DNA of 64,000 bases from NCBI RefSeq assembly GCF_004340525.1, contig NZ_SLWX01000002.1, positions 124,001 to 188,000 of the forward strand, written 5' to 3'. The first letter of the stretch is position 1, and each line of letters starts with the position of its first letter. The notes beneath the pieces are model-generated. The model was not told the DNA's origin. It searched no databases and worked only from the letters and a program-made list of their open reading frames with translations. Positions 7,211-17,075 of this stretch are shown here, piece by piece. Origin of the DNA: Chromatocurvus halotolerans (lineage in GTDB: Bacteria > Pseudomonadota > Gammaproteobacteria > Pseudomonadales > Halieaceae). A program made the translations under genes and the position numbers.

Positions 7211-9970
7211 TCAGCGCGTGACAATCAATCTGACGGCCTGCAGCTGCAGGCTGGCACGGTCGATCAGGCGCAGGCTTTCCTCGCGCTGCCAGCGCAGGTG
7301 ATCAATCTCATCCTGACGCACCTGTGGGTTGATCCGTTGCAGGGCTTCGAGGCGCTCGATTTCCCCGCCGAGGGTGTTATCCGCGGCATCGCGCGCCCCG
7401 CCGATGACAGCGCGCAGCTGTTTCCCGGCAATGCCGGTTGCCGCGTTCAGGTGCTCCTCGACCTGGCCGCGTACCTGCTTGATGATGGCAAGCCCGGTGC
7501 TGCGATTGACCCGGGTCACCAGCTCACTGAGTTTGTCATGCGGCATGAGGCCTGACAGGTCGCGGCCCTTGTTGTCGACCAGAATGCGCAGCGGGGACAG
7601 GGACAGGAATCGCTGCAGCTGAAGCTGGCGCGGGGCGGGACAGCTCACGGTGAACAGGGATTCGAGTAGCAGCGAACCCGGGGCCACACCCTTCAGGGCG
7701 ATGGTACCGATCGCCGTGTTGCCAAGCTCCGTGGCGAGTATCGCCTCCATGCTCTCGGACACCATGGGATGCTCCCAGGTGAGGAAAGCCATGTCTTCGC
7801 GGGCGAGCGCAATGCCGCGATCGAAAGTGACAGTACGCCCCTCCTCAGGCAGATGCGGAAACTCCGGCATCAGCATGTGTTCACCTGGCCGCAGCACCAG
7901 GCAGTGCGCCGAGTGGTGCTCGTGCTCAACGCCGACAATGTCGCACAGACCGGTAAAGTAGGTCTCCAGCGCCGTGGATGCTTCGGACGCCTCGATTTCC
8001 CGAATCAGCCGCTCGGCCTCGTCCCTGTGACAGGAGTTTCGCTCGAGCAGGCGGTCGCGGCCCTCGCGCAGTTCCTGCTTGGTGATGTTGGTGAAACCCC
8101 GGGTTTCTGACAGCAGTGCCTCGAAATCGGCATTGTCGCCGCCAAGCGCATTCAGCAGGGGTTCGCTGAAGCGGCTGTAGATCATCTGTCCCGCCGAGCA
8201 GCTGTTGCGGAAGATATCGAGTCCTTCGTGCAGCCAGCGGAACAGGGTTTCCTGGGCGGTGCCCTCAAAGTAAGGCACGTGGATGGTGATATCGCCGCGT
8301 TGCCCGATACGGTCCAGGCGCCCGATGCGCTGTTCCAGCAGATCCGGGTTCAAGGGCAGGTCGAACAGCACCAGATGCTGCGAGAACTGGAAGTTGCGGC
8401 CCTCGCTGCCGATTTCCGAACAGACCAGCGTCTGCGCGCCGTTCTCGGTATCGGCAAAGTAGGCAGCGGCGCGATCGCGCTCGATGATTGACAGGCCCTC
8501 GTGAAAAGCCGCGGAGCGGATGCCGGCACGCAGGTGCAGGTAGTGCTCCAGCGCGATGGCGGTTTCGGCACCGGAGCAGATGATAAGTGCTTTAGCAGGG
8601 CGCATGGCCTTCAGCGTCGATGTCAGCCAGGCGACCCGCGGATCTGTCTGTACCCAGTCGTCGCCGCTTTCGTAGCGTTCCGGGTACAGCGCCTGCAGCG
8701 GATCCTGCGCAGTTTGCAGGGTGAGTGGTGGTGCGATTGGCGCGGCCGCAAGGCGTCGCTCCGGAAAGCCGGCGACGCTGGCCCGGGTATTGCGGAACAG
8801 CACGCGGCCCGTGCCATGGCGATCGAGAATGCGCGGGATCAGGTCCTCGGCGGGCAGGTCGGGATCCAGGCCCTCCGGCAGCTCGGTCGGCGTTTCTCCG
8901 GCCTCAAGCTGCTCGATGACATGGCTCCAGCGACGGTACTCGGCTTCCTGCTGGCGGAACTGCTGAATATCCCGGAAGCGCGCCGGATCCAGCAGCTGCA
9001 GGCGGGCAAAGTGGCTTTCCTGTCCCACCTGCTCGGGGGTCGCCGTCAGCAGCAGCAGTCCGGCGGCATGGCGCGACAGGTTGTCGACAAACTGATAGTC
9101 CTCGCCGGGTGCATCCTCCGACCACTGCAGGTGGTGTGCCTCATCCACCACCACCAGATCCCAGTCCGCCGCCAGGGCGAGCGCGCGTGCTGCCGGGGAA
9201 CGACGAAAAAGGGCGGTACTGGCGAGCACCAGCTGCTCTGTCTCGAAGGGGTTGTCGCCCTCGTGCTGCTGCAGCCGCTCCTCATCAAACAGGGCAAAAT
9301 GCAGACTGAAGCGACGCAGCATCTCCACCAGCCACTGGTGGAGCAGCGGTGCCGGTACGAGCACAAGCACCCGTTCACTGCGGCCGGTGAGCAGCTGGCG
9401 ATGGATGATCATACCGGCCTCGATGGTCTTGCCGAGGCCTACCTCGTCGGCAAGCAGCACTCGCGGTGCATGGCGCTGGCCAACCTCGCTGGCAATATAC
9501 ACCTGGTGGGGCAGCAGGCTGGTGCGCGATCCGAGTAGGCCGCGGACTTCCCCGCGCTGCAGCCGGTCAAGCTGCATGCAGGTGGCGACGCGCAGGGCGA
9601 ACTCGGCGTGCCCGTCGAAGTGGCCGTTGAGAAGACGCTGCTGGGGGGTTGTGAGCTGCACGAAAGCGTCGAGCTCAACCTCGGATGCCCGATGTTCGTT
9701 GCCCTGCTCGTCGACCCCGGCATAGGCCAGCAGACCGGCTTTCTCGATGACGTCCGTAACTTCGAAGCGCCGGCCATCGGCGGTTTCCACCGTATCTTCC
9801 TTCTTGAAGCGAAGCCGGGTCAGCGGCGCATTGTGTGCCGCATAGGTGCGTTCCTCTCCTACTGCTGGAAAGCTCAGCGTGACGCGCCGATCCTCAAGGC
9901 CCACCACGATGCCAAGGCCCAGCTGCATGTCGGCATGGCTGACCCAGCGCTGTCCAATGATATATTCCAT
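7211..9970 (-). CDS. rapA: RapA (HepA), RNA polymerase-associated SWI2/SNF2 ATPase
   Basis: RapA binds core RNA polymerase and uses ATP to help recycle stalled polymerase. The protein has 919 residues, against 968 in E. coli. The N-terminus has the RapA-specific tandem Tudor-like region (GQRWVSHADMQLGLGIVVGL). The helicase motifs follow: LLADEVGLGKTIEAGMI (Walker A), VVDEAHH (Walker B), LLTATPEQVG (III), and GSEGRNFQFSQHLVLFDLPL with RIGRLDRIGQ (V-VI). The RapA C-terminal domain follows. The upstream tatD gene ends 5 bases before this ATG, so the two are probably one transcript. The 3' end converges on the carboxyltransferase gene. Confidence 0.96.
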   Translation of the reverse strand: MEYIIGQRWVSHADMQLGLGIVVGLEDRRVTLSFPAVGEERTYAAHNAPLTRLRFKKEDTVETADGRRFEVTDVIEKAGLLAYAGVDEQGNEHRASEVELDAFVQLTTPQQRLLNGHFDGHAEFALRVATCMQLDRLQRGEVRGLLGSRTSLLPHQVYIASEVGQRHAPRVLLADEVGLGKTIEAGMIIHRQLLTGRSERVLVLVPAPLLHQWLVEMLRRFSLHFALFDEERLQQHEGDNPFETEQLVLASTALFRRSPAARALALAADWDLVVVDEAHHLQWSEDAPGEDYQFVDNLSRHAAGLLLLTATPEQVGQESHFARLQLLDPARFRDIQQFRQQEAEYRRWSHVIEQLEAGETPTELPEGLDPDLPAEDLIPRILDRHGTGRVLFRNTRASVAGFPERRLAAAPIAPPLTLQTAQDPLQALYPERYESGDDWVQTDPRVAWLTSTLKAMRPAKALIICSGAETAIALEHYLHLRAGIRSAAFHEGLSIIERDRAAAYFADTENGAQTLVCSEIGSEGRNFQFSQHLVLFDLPLNPDLLEQRIGRLDRIGQRGDITIHVPYFEGTAQETLFRWLHEGLDIFRNSCSAGQMIYSRFSEPLLNALGGDNADFEALLSETRGFTNITKQELREGRDRLLERNSCHRDEAERLIREIEASEASTALETYFTGLCDIVGVEHEHHSAHCLVLRPGEHMLMPEFPHLPEEGRTVTFDRGIALAREDMAFLTWEHPMVSESMEAILATELGNTAIGTIALKGVAPGSLLLESLFTVSCPAPRQLQLQRFLSLSPLRILVDNKGRDLSGLMPHDKLSELVTRVNRSTGLAIIKQVRGQVEEHLNAATGIAGKQLRAVIGGARDAADNTLGGEIERLEALQRINPQVRQDEIDHLRWQREESLRLIDRASLQLQAVRLIVTR

Positions 9971-9975
9971 GCCTC

Positions 9976-10800
9976 TCAGGACTCCGCGATGGTAGTTGGG
10001 AAGAACAGCCGCTGGCTGTTGTCATAGGTCTGCCTGAGAAGCGCTTCCGTCGGCAGTGCCTTTATTGCGGCGATTTTTTCTGCGACGAACGGCAGATAAC
10101 AGGGCTCATTGGGGCGACCCCGGTAGGGCACCGGCGTCAGATAGGGTGAATCGGTCTCCAGCAGGAGCTGTTCAAGCGGCGTCATGGCCACGATGTCACG
10201 GACATTCTGCGCCGAGTTGAAGGTGACAATGCCGTTGAAACCCAGCATGAAGCCGGCATCCAGACAGAACTCCGCCAGTGCCTGACCCGAGGTGAAGCTG
10301 TGTATGACGCCGCGGCGGGACAGATCGGGCAGGAATTCGCCCAGGATCGCCCGGGTGTCCTCGTCGGCCTCGCGGCTGTGTATGACCACCGGGTAATCGT
10401 GGCTGGCGGCAATAGCCAGCTGGGCGCGGAACGCTTCTCTCTGGCTCGCCCGATCGGTGTGGTCGTAATAGTAGTCAAGGCCTATCTCTCCCACAGCCAG
10501 TATGCGCGGGTGTGACAGGTTGGCGACGATAAGGTCAGCCACCCGATCGCAGAATCCCGACGCTTCATGCGGGTGAATACCCTGCGTTCCCCAGACGCGA
10601 GGGTCGGCCTCGGTCAGTGAGACGACGGTCGACAGATTGTCGGGGGATACGGCAATGGTGATCAGCTTTTCAATGCCGCTTGCCACCGCACGCTCAATCG
10701 CGGCGGCGAACTGATCGTCATCGAAATAGTCCAAGTGGCAATGGGTTTCGATGATTGCGGTATTGAAGCGGGGAATGTCGCGACGCTTTTGCTTGCCCAT
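9976..10800 (-). CDS. tatD: TatD-family metal-dependent DNase/hydrolase
   Basis: TIM-barrel hydrolase of 274 residues with the TatD metal ligands: ETHCHLDYF at the start, AVGEIGLDYYYD, VIHSREADEDT, GVIHSFTSG and LLLETDSPYLTPVPYRGRPN. Family members cleave DNA or act on D-amino-acid or peptide bonds; this one resembles the general TatD/YcfH group. I chose the ATG at 10800 because CAGGAG sits three bases upstream. A further in-frame ATG at 10851 would leave almost no leader after the TATAAT at 10864-10869. It is followed closely by rapA. Confidence 0.9.
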   Translation of the reverse strand: MGKQKRRDIPRFNTAIIETHCHLDYFDDDQFAAAIERAVASGIEKLITIAVSPDNLSTVVSLTEADPRVWGTQGIHPHEASGFCDRVADLIVANLSHPRILAVGEIGLDYYYDHTDRASQREAFRAQLAIAASHDYPVVIHSREADEDTRAILGEFLPDLSRRGVIHSFTSGQALAEFCLDAGFMLGFNGIVTFNSAQNVRDIVAMTPLEQLLLETDSPYLTPVPYRGRPNEPCYLPFVAEKIAAIKALPTEALLRQTYDNSQRLFFPTTIAES

Positions 10801-10863
10801 AAACTCCTGCAGACTGCCCAGGCGTGACGTGCCTGGCGCGTTGTATAACATGACAATCCGCGC

Positions 10864-10869
10864 ATTATA
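10864..10869 (-). promoter_or_regulatory. -10 element (TATAAT) for tatD-rapA
   Basis: On the minus strand these bases read exactly TATAAT, 63 bases before the chosen tatD start and in the gap that divides tatD from the divergent gene at 10915. No good -35 hexamer is visible at 16-18 bases. Confidence 0.45.
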
Positions 10870-10914
10870 TCGGACTCGGACCGATCGATGTGACCCACCG
10901 GAGTCTCTTTGCTG

Positions 10915-12225
10915 ATGTTGAAAACGATTTCCAGTGGCTTTTGGCTGCTGACAGCCCTGCTTGCCTCGATCGCTGCGCTCGCGCGCGAGCCCGCCAGCTA
11001 CGGAGAGCGCATAGCGTTGAGAGGGGCTGAGTGGGCCGAGGGACGGATGGACCCGGCGCTGACGGTGTTATCCGGGATCGACGATCGCGATAACGTGGGA
11101 GAGGGGGGGTCGCAAGCGCAGGACTCGGTAACGCAATGGCAGGCACAGGTCGAGACCCTCGAGGCCGCAGGTGGCCCCTACGCCAGCGGGCTTGAGGAAC
11201 CGCTCGCAGATCTGGCGCGGCAGCGGGTTGCCGAGGGCCGCTTCGGCGAGGCCCTGGCCCTCTACCGGCGCAGCCTGCATATTCTCCGCGTGAACACCGG
11301 CCTTGCCAGTCCCGCTCAGATGACCATCGTGCGCGCCATGCTGGAGCTGCAGCGTGCCCTTGGCGATCGTGAGGGGCTCGACGATCTCTACGGCTATTAC
11401 TACCGCCTGGGGTGGTTGGCGGCAGATGACGAGGAGGGTGATGAGCGCTGGCGCGTGGCCCTGGAATATCTGCGCTGGCAGCGGGAATTGCTGCGTACGG
11501 CCGATAGCGGCGACCCGGACCGTGAGCTGCTGGAGCTGTTCCGGCTGAATACCGAGCTGCTCGAGCGCGCAAGCGCCGAGGCGGCGCCCCTCGGAACAAG
11601 ACAGGATCTCGTTCAGAGCCAGCTCAAAAACCTGTACCTGGTGCAGGCCAGGGTCCTGCCGCAGGTACGGGAAAGCCTGTCCGTACTGTCGCCGCGGCGC
11701 AGCCGCCGTCAGGAGCTGTTGCCGGAGGATGTCGATCGTGACCGCCTGCTATCCCTGCAGCGATCGGCGGTAGCCACCGGGGCAGAGCTGCTGACCTCAC
11801 TGGCTGAGCAGGCTGAGTCGCCGGTTGCCCGCGCTGCACTGTACCGCGAGCTGGGGGACTGGGAACAGTGGAACGGCAGCTGGCGTCGCGCGGAAGAGGC
11901 CTGGCGCAGGGCCGTTTCTCTCCTGCAAGACGCTGGCGAGAATGATCGGCTCGCCGAGTGGTTCGGCGAGCCGGTGGAACTGCCCGACAACGGTGCGTTC
12001 TGGCAACCGCCTAATGACGCCGACGTCTCCCTGGTGAGGGCGGGTTTCGATGTGAGCGAGCGGGGGCAGGTGCGCCGGGCGACGGCGTCGGTCCTCGCAG
12101 GGCGCGACAGTGCATCGATTCTGGCGGTCAGGGAGCTGCGCGATGTGCGTTTCAGGCCCCGGTTTGACGCCGGCCAGGCCGTCGCGGTGGAGGGACTGGA
12201 GCGCGACTATGAGGTTTACCACTGA
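10915..12225 (+). CDS. Exported protein of unknown function, helical repeat-like
   Basis: I do not recognise a named family. The 436-residue product begins with a clear signal peptide (MLKTISSGFWLLTALLASIAALA, cleaved before REPAS). It continues with helix-rich, TPR-like stretches (LADLARQRVAEGRFGEALAL YRRSLH near residue 100), then a middle region rich in Leu, Arg and Glu. The last ~90 residues are predicted beta-like (VSLVRAGFDVSERGQVRRAT...). ATG at 10915 is preferred over the TTG at 10909, with CGGAG upstream. It is probably periplasmic or surface-exposed and may bind other proteins. It is divergent from tatD and convergent with the methyltransferase gene. Confidence 0.7.
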   Translation: MLKTISSGFWLLTALLASIAALAREPASYGERIALRGAEWAEGRMDPALTVLSGIDDRDNVGEGGSQAQDSVTQWQAQVETLEAAGGPYASGLEEPLADLARQRVAEGRFGEALALYRRSLHILRVNTGLASPAQMTIVRAMLELQRALGDREGLDDLYGYYYRLGWLAADDEEGDERWRVALEYLRWQRELLRTADSGDPDRELLELFRLNTELLERASAEAAPLGTRQDLVQSQLKNLYLVQARVLPQVRESLSVLSPRRSRRQELLPEDVDRDRLLSLQRSAVATGAELLTSLAEQAESPVARAALYRELGDWEQWNGSWRRAEEAWRRAVSLLQDAGENDRLAEWFGEPVELPDNGAFWQPPNDADVSLVRAGFDVSERGQVRRATASVLAGRDSASILAVRELRDVRFRPRFDAGQAVAVEGLERDYEVYH

Positions 12226-12238
12226 CCACTGACCGCTG

Positions 12239-12853
12239 TCAGCGGTTCTCGACCACCAGCAGGACGCCCCGCGCGCTCATGGGACCGCGCGTGCGCCATT
12301 CGAGCAGCTGGCCACCATGCCGGTCGATAACCCGCTCGGCCATCTCGACAAAGGTGGGGCGCTCCGGATCGGCAAGAATGATCTGTCCAACCCCAGCACG
12401 AATGGCCCTGTTGACCATGTTATACACGGGTTTGACCAGTTCATCCCAGAAGCAGATATCGGCCCCAATCAGCATATCGTACTGAGCCAGCTGGCGCGTT
12501 GTGAGCTGTTCAAAGCGGCGTGCCTCGGGCTGCGTCTCCACCCCATTCAATCGCGCGACAACGTCAAGAAACGGAAACACCGCCGGGTCGGCGTCTACCG
12601 AGGCTACCCGCGCGCCGTATTTCTGTGCGCACCACACGCCGCCGATTCCCCAGCCGCAGCCGACATCGATCACGGCGTCGGGCCTCGCGGGAGGGTTGCG
12701 ATGCAGGTAGTCGATGACCAGGCAGCTGGATTTCCAGAGTTTGTTGCCATGTATCCCCGGCTGCGCAGAACGCCGCTTCACGGCGCGAATGTCCGGATGG
12801 GAGGCAGTTGGCATCCGTGCACCGCGGAAACGCCGCAGTGTCTTTACCGCCAT
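12239..12853 (-). CDS. Class I SAM-dependent methyltransferase (Methyltransf_16-like)
   Basis: Protein of 204 residues with a canonical SAM-binding motif I (VIDVGCGWGIGG, near residue 60), an acidic motif II (ASVDADP) and a motif IV variant IGADICFWDE. The IGAD..FWD pattern and small size recall the METTL21/ETFB-lysine methyltransferase group (PF10294), which methylates proteins. That substrate class is inference. The gene ends 13 bases from the end of the unknown secreted-protein gene on the other strand, and its start lies 48 bases from the end of the membrane cold-shock gene. Confidence 0.75.
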   Translation of the reverse strand: MAVKTLRRFRGARMPTASHPDIRAVKRRSAQPGIHGNKLWKSSCLVIDYLHRNPPARPDAVIDVGCGWGIGGVWCAQKYGARVASVDADPAVFPFLDVVARLNGVETQPEARRFEQLTTRQLAQYDMLIGADICFWDELVKPVYNMVNRAIRAGVGQIILADPERPTFVEMAERVIDRHGGQLLEWRTRGPMSARGVLLVVENR

Positions 12854-12901
12854 TGCAGGGCGCTTCCGGTAGCTACGGCATAATTTCCTGCGGGCCAGTG
12901 C

Positions 12902-13399
12902 TCAGTCAAGGGTTTCAACGTCTTCCGCCTGCGGCCCCTTTTCGGTCTTTGCCACCTCCAGTGCGACCCGCTGGCCGTCGCGCAGACTGCGTCTTCCCTC
13001 GCCGCGGATTGAACGGAAGTGAACGAAGACCTCATCGCCACCGTCGAGGGTGATGAAGCCGAAGCCCTTGGAGGCATTGAACCACTTGACCTGGCCCTCT
13101 TCCCGCTTGCCGCTGCTCTTCTGCGGCTTCTGTCGCGAGGACTCACGACTCTGAGCGCGGGGTTCCTTGCGCTGCTGCGGTGCCTTTTTCGGGGTTTCCG
13201 CGCCCGGTGCAACGACGGCCTCTGCTGCTGCCTTCGATACCAGTGGACGGTGAGTGGCGAGTACGGATGCGCAGGTGGCGATGATAAATGCCAGGCCCAG
13301 CAGCAAATCCGGATCCTTGCTGCCCTGCATGAGCGTTGTGGCGATGAATACCAGCATGGCGATGGCGATGGCGATAACCAGTTTGCCTGAAATGGACAT
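12902..13399 (-). CDS. Membrane-anchored cold-shock-domain protein
   Basis: Protein of 165 residues with two predicted membrane helices at the N-terminus (about residues 6-24 and 29-49). A basic, Gln/Lys/Ser-rich linker follows (about 60-97), then a C-terminal cold-shock domain (about 98-163). The domain carries RNP1 (KGFGFIT) and RNP2 (EVFVHF). The domain should bind single-stranded RNA or DNA; the membrane anchor would place it at the inner face of the cytoplasmic membrane. A normal 70-residue cold-shock gene lies 150 bases upstream on the same strand. The two CSDs share the layout [22 protein letters not shown], suggesting duplication plus fusion. No function is established from this sequence. 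Confidence 0.85.
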   Translation of the reverse strand: MSISGKLVIAIAIAMLVFIATTLMQGSKDPDLLLGLAFIIATCASVLATHRPLVSKAAAEAVVAPGAETPKKAPQQRKEPRAQSRESSRQKPQKSSGKREEGQVKWFNASKGFGFITLDGGDEVFVHFRSIRGEGRRSLRDGQRVALEVAKTEKGPQAEDVETLD

Positions 13400-13435
13400 G
13401 ATGCTCCTCGTGTTAAAGCGTTGATAAATCGTTAC

Positions 13436-13465
13436 ACATCGCTGCTCGTTTCCGGGCAGCGATGT
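13436..13465 (-). other. Inverted repeat (10-bp stem) in the leader of the membrane cold-shock gene
   Basis: ACATCGCTGC and its exact complement GCAGCGATGT flank a 10-base loop. It starts 36 bases before the ATG of the membrane cold-shock gene, in its presumed 5' leader. There is no T-run on either side, so it may be a leader structure rather than a terminator. Confidence 0.5.
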
Positions 13466-13512
13466 GGCGGTGGTTCGCAGAAACCCTGCGTGGGTCTGGC
13501 GGCGTCAGCCTT

Positions 13513-13538
13513 CCGGGCGAGGTGAGTTTCTCGCCCGG
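13513..13538 (-). terminator. Hairpin after the cold-shock gene
   Basis: A 9-bp stem CCGGGCGAG/CTCGCCCGG with an 8-base loop lies 12 bases after the csp stop codon. It lacks a clear U-tract, so it could be a weak or partial terminator, or an RNA stabiliser between the two cold-shock genes. Confidence 0.5.
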
Positions 13539-13549
13539 GAAAATATCGG

Positions 13550-13762
13550 CTAAAGCTTGGTGACGTCTTCTGCCTGCAGTCCCTTGGGGCCGTGCGCCAG
13601 CGTGAACTCCACCGCCTGCCCCTCGTCCAGCGTCCGGTAGCCGTCACCCTGAATCGAACGGAAATGGACGAACACGTCCTCGTCGTTTTCCCCCTGCGTG
13701 ATAAATCCGAACCCCTTGGCGTTGTTGAACCATTTCACCGTGCCGTTGACACGCTCTCCCAT
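13550..13762 (-). CDS. CspA-family cold shock protein
   Basis: Seventy-residue single-domain cold-shock protein, the usual size. It begins [20 protein letters not shown], with RNP1 KGFGFIT and RNP2 DVFVHF. Such proteins bind single-stranded nucleic acid and melt RNA secondary structure. The ATG at 13762 is supported by a GAGGGA-like ribosome site upstream. It lies between valS and the membrane-anchored cold-shock gene, all on the minus strand. Confidence 0.94.
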   Translation of the reverse strand: MGERVNGTVKWFNNAKGFGFITQGENDEDVFVHFRSIQGDGYRTLDEGQAVEFTLAHGPKGLQAEDVTKL

Positions 13763-13837
13763 GCTGCATCCCTCGATGTTGCGCTGTTATTGTTTTCGCG
13801 GGGCCTGTTGCCCCATTGCCTTGTTATTCTCTGGTGC

Positions 13838-16600
13838 TCATGCCCCGGCGAGAGATGCCCGCTGCCGGGCCAGCTTCTCCAGGGTCTGACGGTGCTGATC
13901 CAGCTTTCCGCGTTCCTTGTCCACCACGGCAGCCGGCGCTTTCTCTGTAAAGCCGGCGTTCGCGAGTTTCTTCTCGAGTCGCGTTATCTCCTCTGACAGC
14001 TTGCCGGTCTCGCGGTCGAGCCTGGCCAGCTCGGCGTCGACATCGATCAATCCGGCGAGCGGCACCAGTAATTCCAGCTCACCGACAACCGATGTCGCGG
14101 CTGCGGGTGGCTCGCCGGAGAGCCATTCGATGCGCTCCAGTCGCGCCATCTGTGTCAGGAACGCCGCGTTGTCATCAAGGCGTTGCCGATCCTGTGCCGT
14201 GCCGTTGCGCAGCAGCAGCGGTACCTTGACGCCCGGTCCGACACCCATTTCGCCGCGTATGGTGCGAACGCCCAGAATGACAGACTTCAGCCATTCTATC
14301 TCTGCGTTCGCGGCCTTGTCCACGCGGTCGTCGTCGGCCTGTGGCAGCGGCTGCAGCATGATACTCGGTCCGCTGACGGCGGCCAGGGGAGCAACGGCCT
14401 GCCAGATTTCCTCGGTGATGAAGGGCATGAAGGGGTGCAGCAGGCGAAGCCAGGTTTCCAGCACCCGGATCAGCGTCTGCCGGGTGCCGCGCAGCGCGGC
14501 TGCGCTCGCCTGGGGGTCGCGCAGTACCGGCTTGGACAGCTCGAGATACCAGTCGCAGTATTCATTCCAGATGAAGTCGTAGAGGGCCTGGGCCGCCAGA
14601 TCAAAGCGATAATTGCCTATCGCTCTGTGGACTTCGGCCGTTGTCTCCTGCAGCCGGCCTTGAATCCAGCGGTCTACCAGATGCAGTTCAACCGGCGCCT
14701 CCCCTGACTGACCGCAATCCTCACCTTCGGTGTTCATCAGCACGTAGCGGGCCGCGTTCCAGATCTTGTTGCAGAAGTTGCGGTAGCCTTCAATGCGACC
14801 GATATCGAACTTGATGTCGCGGCCGGTCGAGGCGAGCGAGTAAAAGGTAAAGCGCAGGGCATCCGTGCCGTAGGCGTCAATGCCATCCGGGTAGTGTTTG
14901 CGGGTTGCGTGCTCGATCGACTTTGCCAGCTGCGGCTGCATCATGCCGGCGGTCCGCTTGCTCACCAGACTCTCCAGGTCGATGCCGTCAATGAGATCGA
15001 TCGGGTCCAGCACGTTGCCCTTGGACTTCGACATTTTCTGGCCTTCGGCGTCGCGCACCAGACCGTGCACATACACCTCGTGAAAAGGCACTTCCTCGCG
15101 CAGATGCAGCGTCATCATGATCATCCGGGCAACCCAGAAGAAGATGATATCGAAGCCGGTTACCAGCACCGACGTCGGGTGGAACTTGGCGAGTTCCGGC
15201 GTTTCCTCCGGCCAGCCCAGGGTGCCGAAGGTCCACAGTGCAGAGGAGAACCAGGTGTCCAGCACGTCTTCGTCGCGGTGCAGAAGGGTCTCCGCGGGAA
15301 GCTTGTGCGCCTCGCGCACGGCGTCCTCGCTCTGCCCGACGTAAATGTTCCCGCCGGCGTCGTACCAGGCGGGAATACGGTGTCCCCACCAGAGCTGCCG
15401 GCTGATGCACCAGTCCTGGATGTCGCGCATCCAGGCGAAATAGGTGTTTTCCCATTGCTTCGGGACAAAGCGGATGTCGCCATTCTCCACCGCGGCGATG
15501 GCGGGTCCCGCGAGTTTGCGTGCGTCGACATACCACTGCCGCGTCAGCCAGGGTTCGATCACCACCCCGCTTCGATCGCCGCGGGGGACTTTCAAGGCGT
15601 GCGCCTCAACTTTTTCCAGCAGGCCGAGCCGATCCATGTCGGCGATGATCTGCTCGCGGGCGGTGAATCGATCCATGCCGCGGTAGGGTTCCGGGGCCGC
15701 TTCACTAATGCTGGCATCGGCGTTGAGGATGTTGATCAGCTCCAGGTCGTGACGCTGTCCCATGGCGTAGTCGTTGAAGTCATGGGCGGGCGTGATCTTC
15801 ACGCAGCCGGTGCCGAACTCGGGGTCAACGTAATCATCGGCGATAACCGGCACGTCGCGGTCACTGAGTGGCAGGCGCACTCGCTGGCCTACGAGGTGGG
15901 CAAAGCGCGGGTCATCCGGGTTTACCGCGATGGCGCTGTCGCCGAGCATTGTCTCCGGGCGCGTGGTTGCGACACTGACATGCCCGCTGCCGTCGCTGAG
16001 GGGATAGCGGAAGTGCCACAGGTGGCCCTGTTCTTCTTCAGCAACGACTTCAAGATCGGAAATGGCGGTGTGCAGCGCCGGATCCCAGTTCACGAGTCGC
16101 TGTCCCCGATAGATCAGGCCCTCCCGGTAAAGACGAATGAAGACGTCCTGCACCGCAGCCGAGAACCCGTCATCCATGGTGAAGCGCTCGCGCGACCAGT
16201 CCAGGGATGACCCAAGGCGCCGCAACTGGCGGGTGATATTGCCGCCGGACTCCGCTTTCCACTGCCAGACGCGCTCGATAAATGCATCGCGCCCGAGCTC
16301 GTGACGATCGGTAGCTTCTGCCTGCAGCTGCCGCTCCACCACCATCTGAGTGGCGATGCCGGCATGATCTGTCCCCACCTGCCACAGGGTGTCGTCGCCC
16401 GCCATACGGTGGTAGCGGATCAATGCATCCATGATGGCTTCCTGGAAACCGTGACCCATGTGCAGGCTGCCCGTGACGTTGGGCGGTGGAATCATTATGG
16501 AATAGGGGGCTTCGCCACCCTGGGGGGCAAAGTAGCCACTGCTCTCCCAGTGCGAGTACCAGCGGCTTTCGATGTCGGCGGGTTGGAAAGTCTTGTCCAT
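13838..16600 (-). CDS. valS: Valyl-tRNA synthetase
   Basis: Class I aminoacyl-tRNA synthetase that charges tRNA-Val and edits mischarged threonine; cytoplasmic. At 920 residues it is complete. Motifs are the HIGH-type [15 protein letters not shown] near residue 45, the CP1 editing domain ([31 protein letters not shown]), [12 protein letters not shown] near residue 550, the anticodon-binding domain and a C-terminal coiled coil ([19 protein letters not shown]). The ATG at 16600 gives the normal [11 protein letters not shown] start; the open frame runs on to 16726 but adds sequence without homology. It follows holC in the pepA-holC-valS order common in gammaproteobacteria. Confidence 0.97.
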   Translation of the reverse strand: MDKTFQPADIESRWYSHWESSGYFAPQGGEAPYSIMIPPPNVTGSLHMGHGFQEAIMDALIRYHRMAGDDTLWQVGTDHAGIATQMVVERQLQAEATDRHELGRDAFIERVWQWKAESGGNITRQLRRLGSSLDWSRERFTMDDGFSAAVQDVFIRLYREGLIYRGQRLVNWDPALHTAISDLEVVAEEEQGHLWHFRYPLSDGSGHVSVATTRPETMLGDSAIAVNPDDPRFAHLVGQRVRLPLSDRDVPVIADDYVDPEFGTGCVKITPAHDFNDYAMGQRHDLELINILNADASISEAAPEPYRGMDRFTAREQIIADMDRLGLLEKVEAHALKVPRGDRSGVVIEPWLTRQWYVDARKLAGPAIAAVENGDIRFVPKQWENTYFAWMRDIQDWCISRQLWWGHRIPAWYDAGGNIYVGQSEDAVREAHKLPAETLLHRDEDVLDTWFSSALWTFGTLGWPEETPELAKFHPTSVLVTGFDIIFFWVARMIMMTLHLREEVPFHEVYVHGLVRDAEGQKMSKSKGNVLDPIDLIDGIDLESLVSKRTAGMMQPQLAKSIEHATRKHYPDGIDAYGTDALRFTFYSLASTGRDIKFDIGRIEGYRNFCNKIWNAARYVLMNTEGEDCGQSGEAPVELHLVDRWIQGRLQETTAEVHRAIGNYRFDLAAQALYDFIWNEYCDWYLELSKPVLRDPQASAAALRGTRQTLIRVLETWLRLLHPFMPFITEEIWQAVAPLAAVSGPSIMLQPLPQADDDRVDKAANAEIEWLKSVILGVRTIRGEMGVGPGVKVPLLLRNGTAQDRQRLDDNAAFLTQMARLERIEWLSGEPPAAATSVVGELELLVPLAGLIDVDAELARLDRETGKLSEEITRLEKKLANAGFTEKAPAAVVDKERGKLDQHRQTLEKLARQRASLAGA

Positions 16601-16645
16601 GCGGCGTGGATTCCGGTGGGCGATCAGCGTTCGGGAAAACGCGGG

Positions 16646-16676
16646 ATTATACGCCGCGGATGTCGTGTTTTTCCAA
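16646..16676 (-). promoter_or_regulatory. Promoter-like element for valS
   Basis: On the minus strand a perfect -10 TATAAT (16651-16646) has TTGGAA (16676-16671) as a possible -35, but the 19-base spacing is longer than ideal. It overlaps the end of holC and would place the valS leader at about 35-40 bases. Confidence 0.45.
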
Positions 16677-17075
16677 TGCGAATCCCCGCTCACGGTAGAA
16701 CGACCAGGAGGCGCGCAGCGCTTCAAGGCTCTGCGGGTCCTGGGTGACGACCTCGGCTACGCGATGGAATCGTGAAAAAAAAGCCGGCACCGACAGATCG
16801 AGATTGATCAGCAGGTCGTCATGTCCCTGCGGGTCCTGTCCCCAGCCGATGGCAATACGATCGGCATCGTCGCTATTGATCAGGCCATGGGGCAGGAAAC
16901 TGTCGGGGCGGAAGCGCCAAAGCAGATCATCCATTTCCTCCGCCTGAGCCTGTGACGCGCAGTTGAAGAAAATGGCATGCCCGCGCTGGAACGCCTTGTC
17001 CGCCAGTCGTGCGGCCACCTGCAGGCGCTTGGCGGGTGCTCCAGCCTGTACGACGTAAAAGCCGACCCGCGTCAC
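16647..17075 (-). CDS. holC: DNA polymerase III chi subunit
   Basis: HolC links the clamp loader (through psi) to single-stranded-DNA-binding protein at the replication fork. The 142-residue product has the family pattern VGFYVVQAG at the start, then [34 protein letters not shown] and the C-terminal [11 protein letters not shown]. Start is GTG at 17075, overlapping the pepA stop codon by four bases (GTGA), which indicates translational coupling. The pepA-holC-valS order is the classic gammaproteobacterial arrangement. Confidence 0.95.
   Translation of the reverse strand: MTRVGFYVVQAGAPAKRLQVAARLADKAFQRGHAIFFNCASQAQAEEMDDLLWRFRPDSFLPHGLINSDDADRIAIGWGQDPQGHDDLLINLDLSVPAFFSRFHRVAEVVTQDPQSLEALRASWSFYRERGFALEKHDIRGV

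Noticed and set aside
14894-16210. 438-codon open frame on the + strand
   Set aside because: It lies antisense to valS; high GC produces long shadow frames here.
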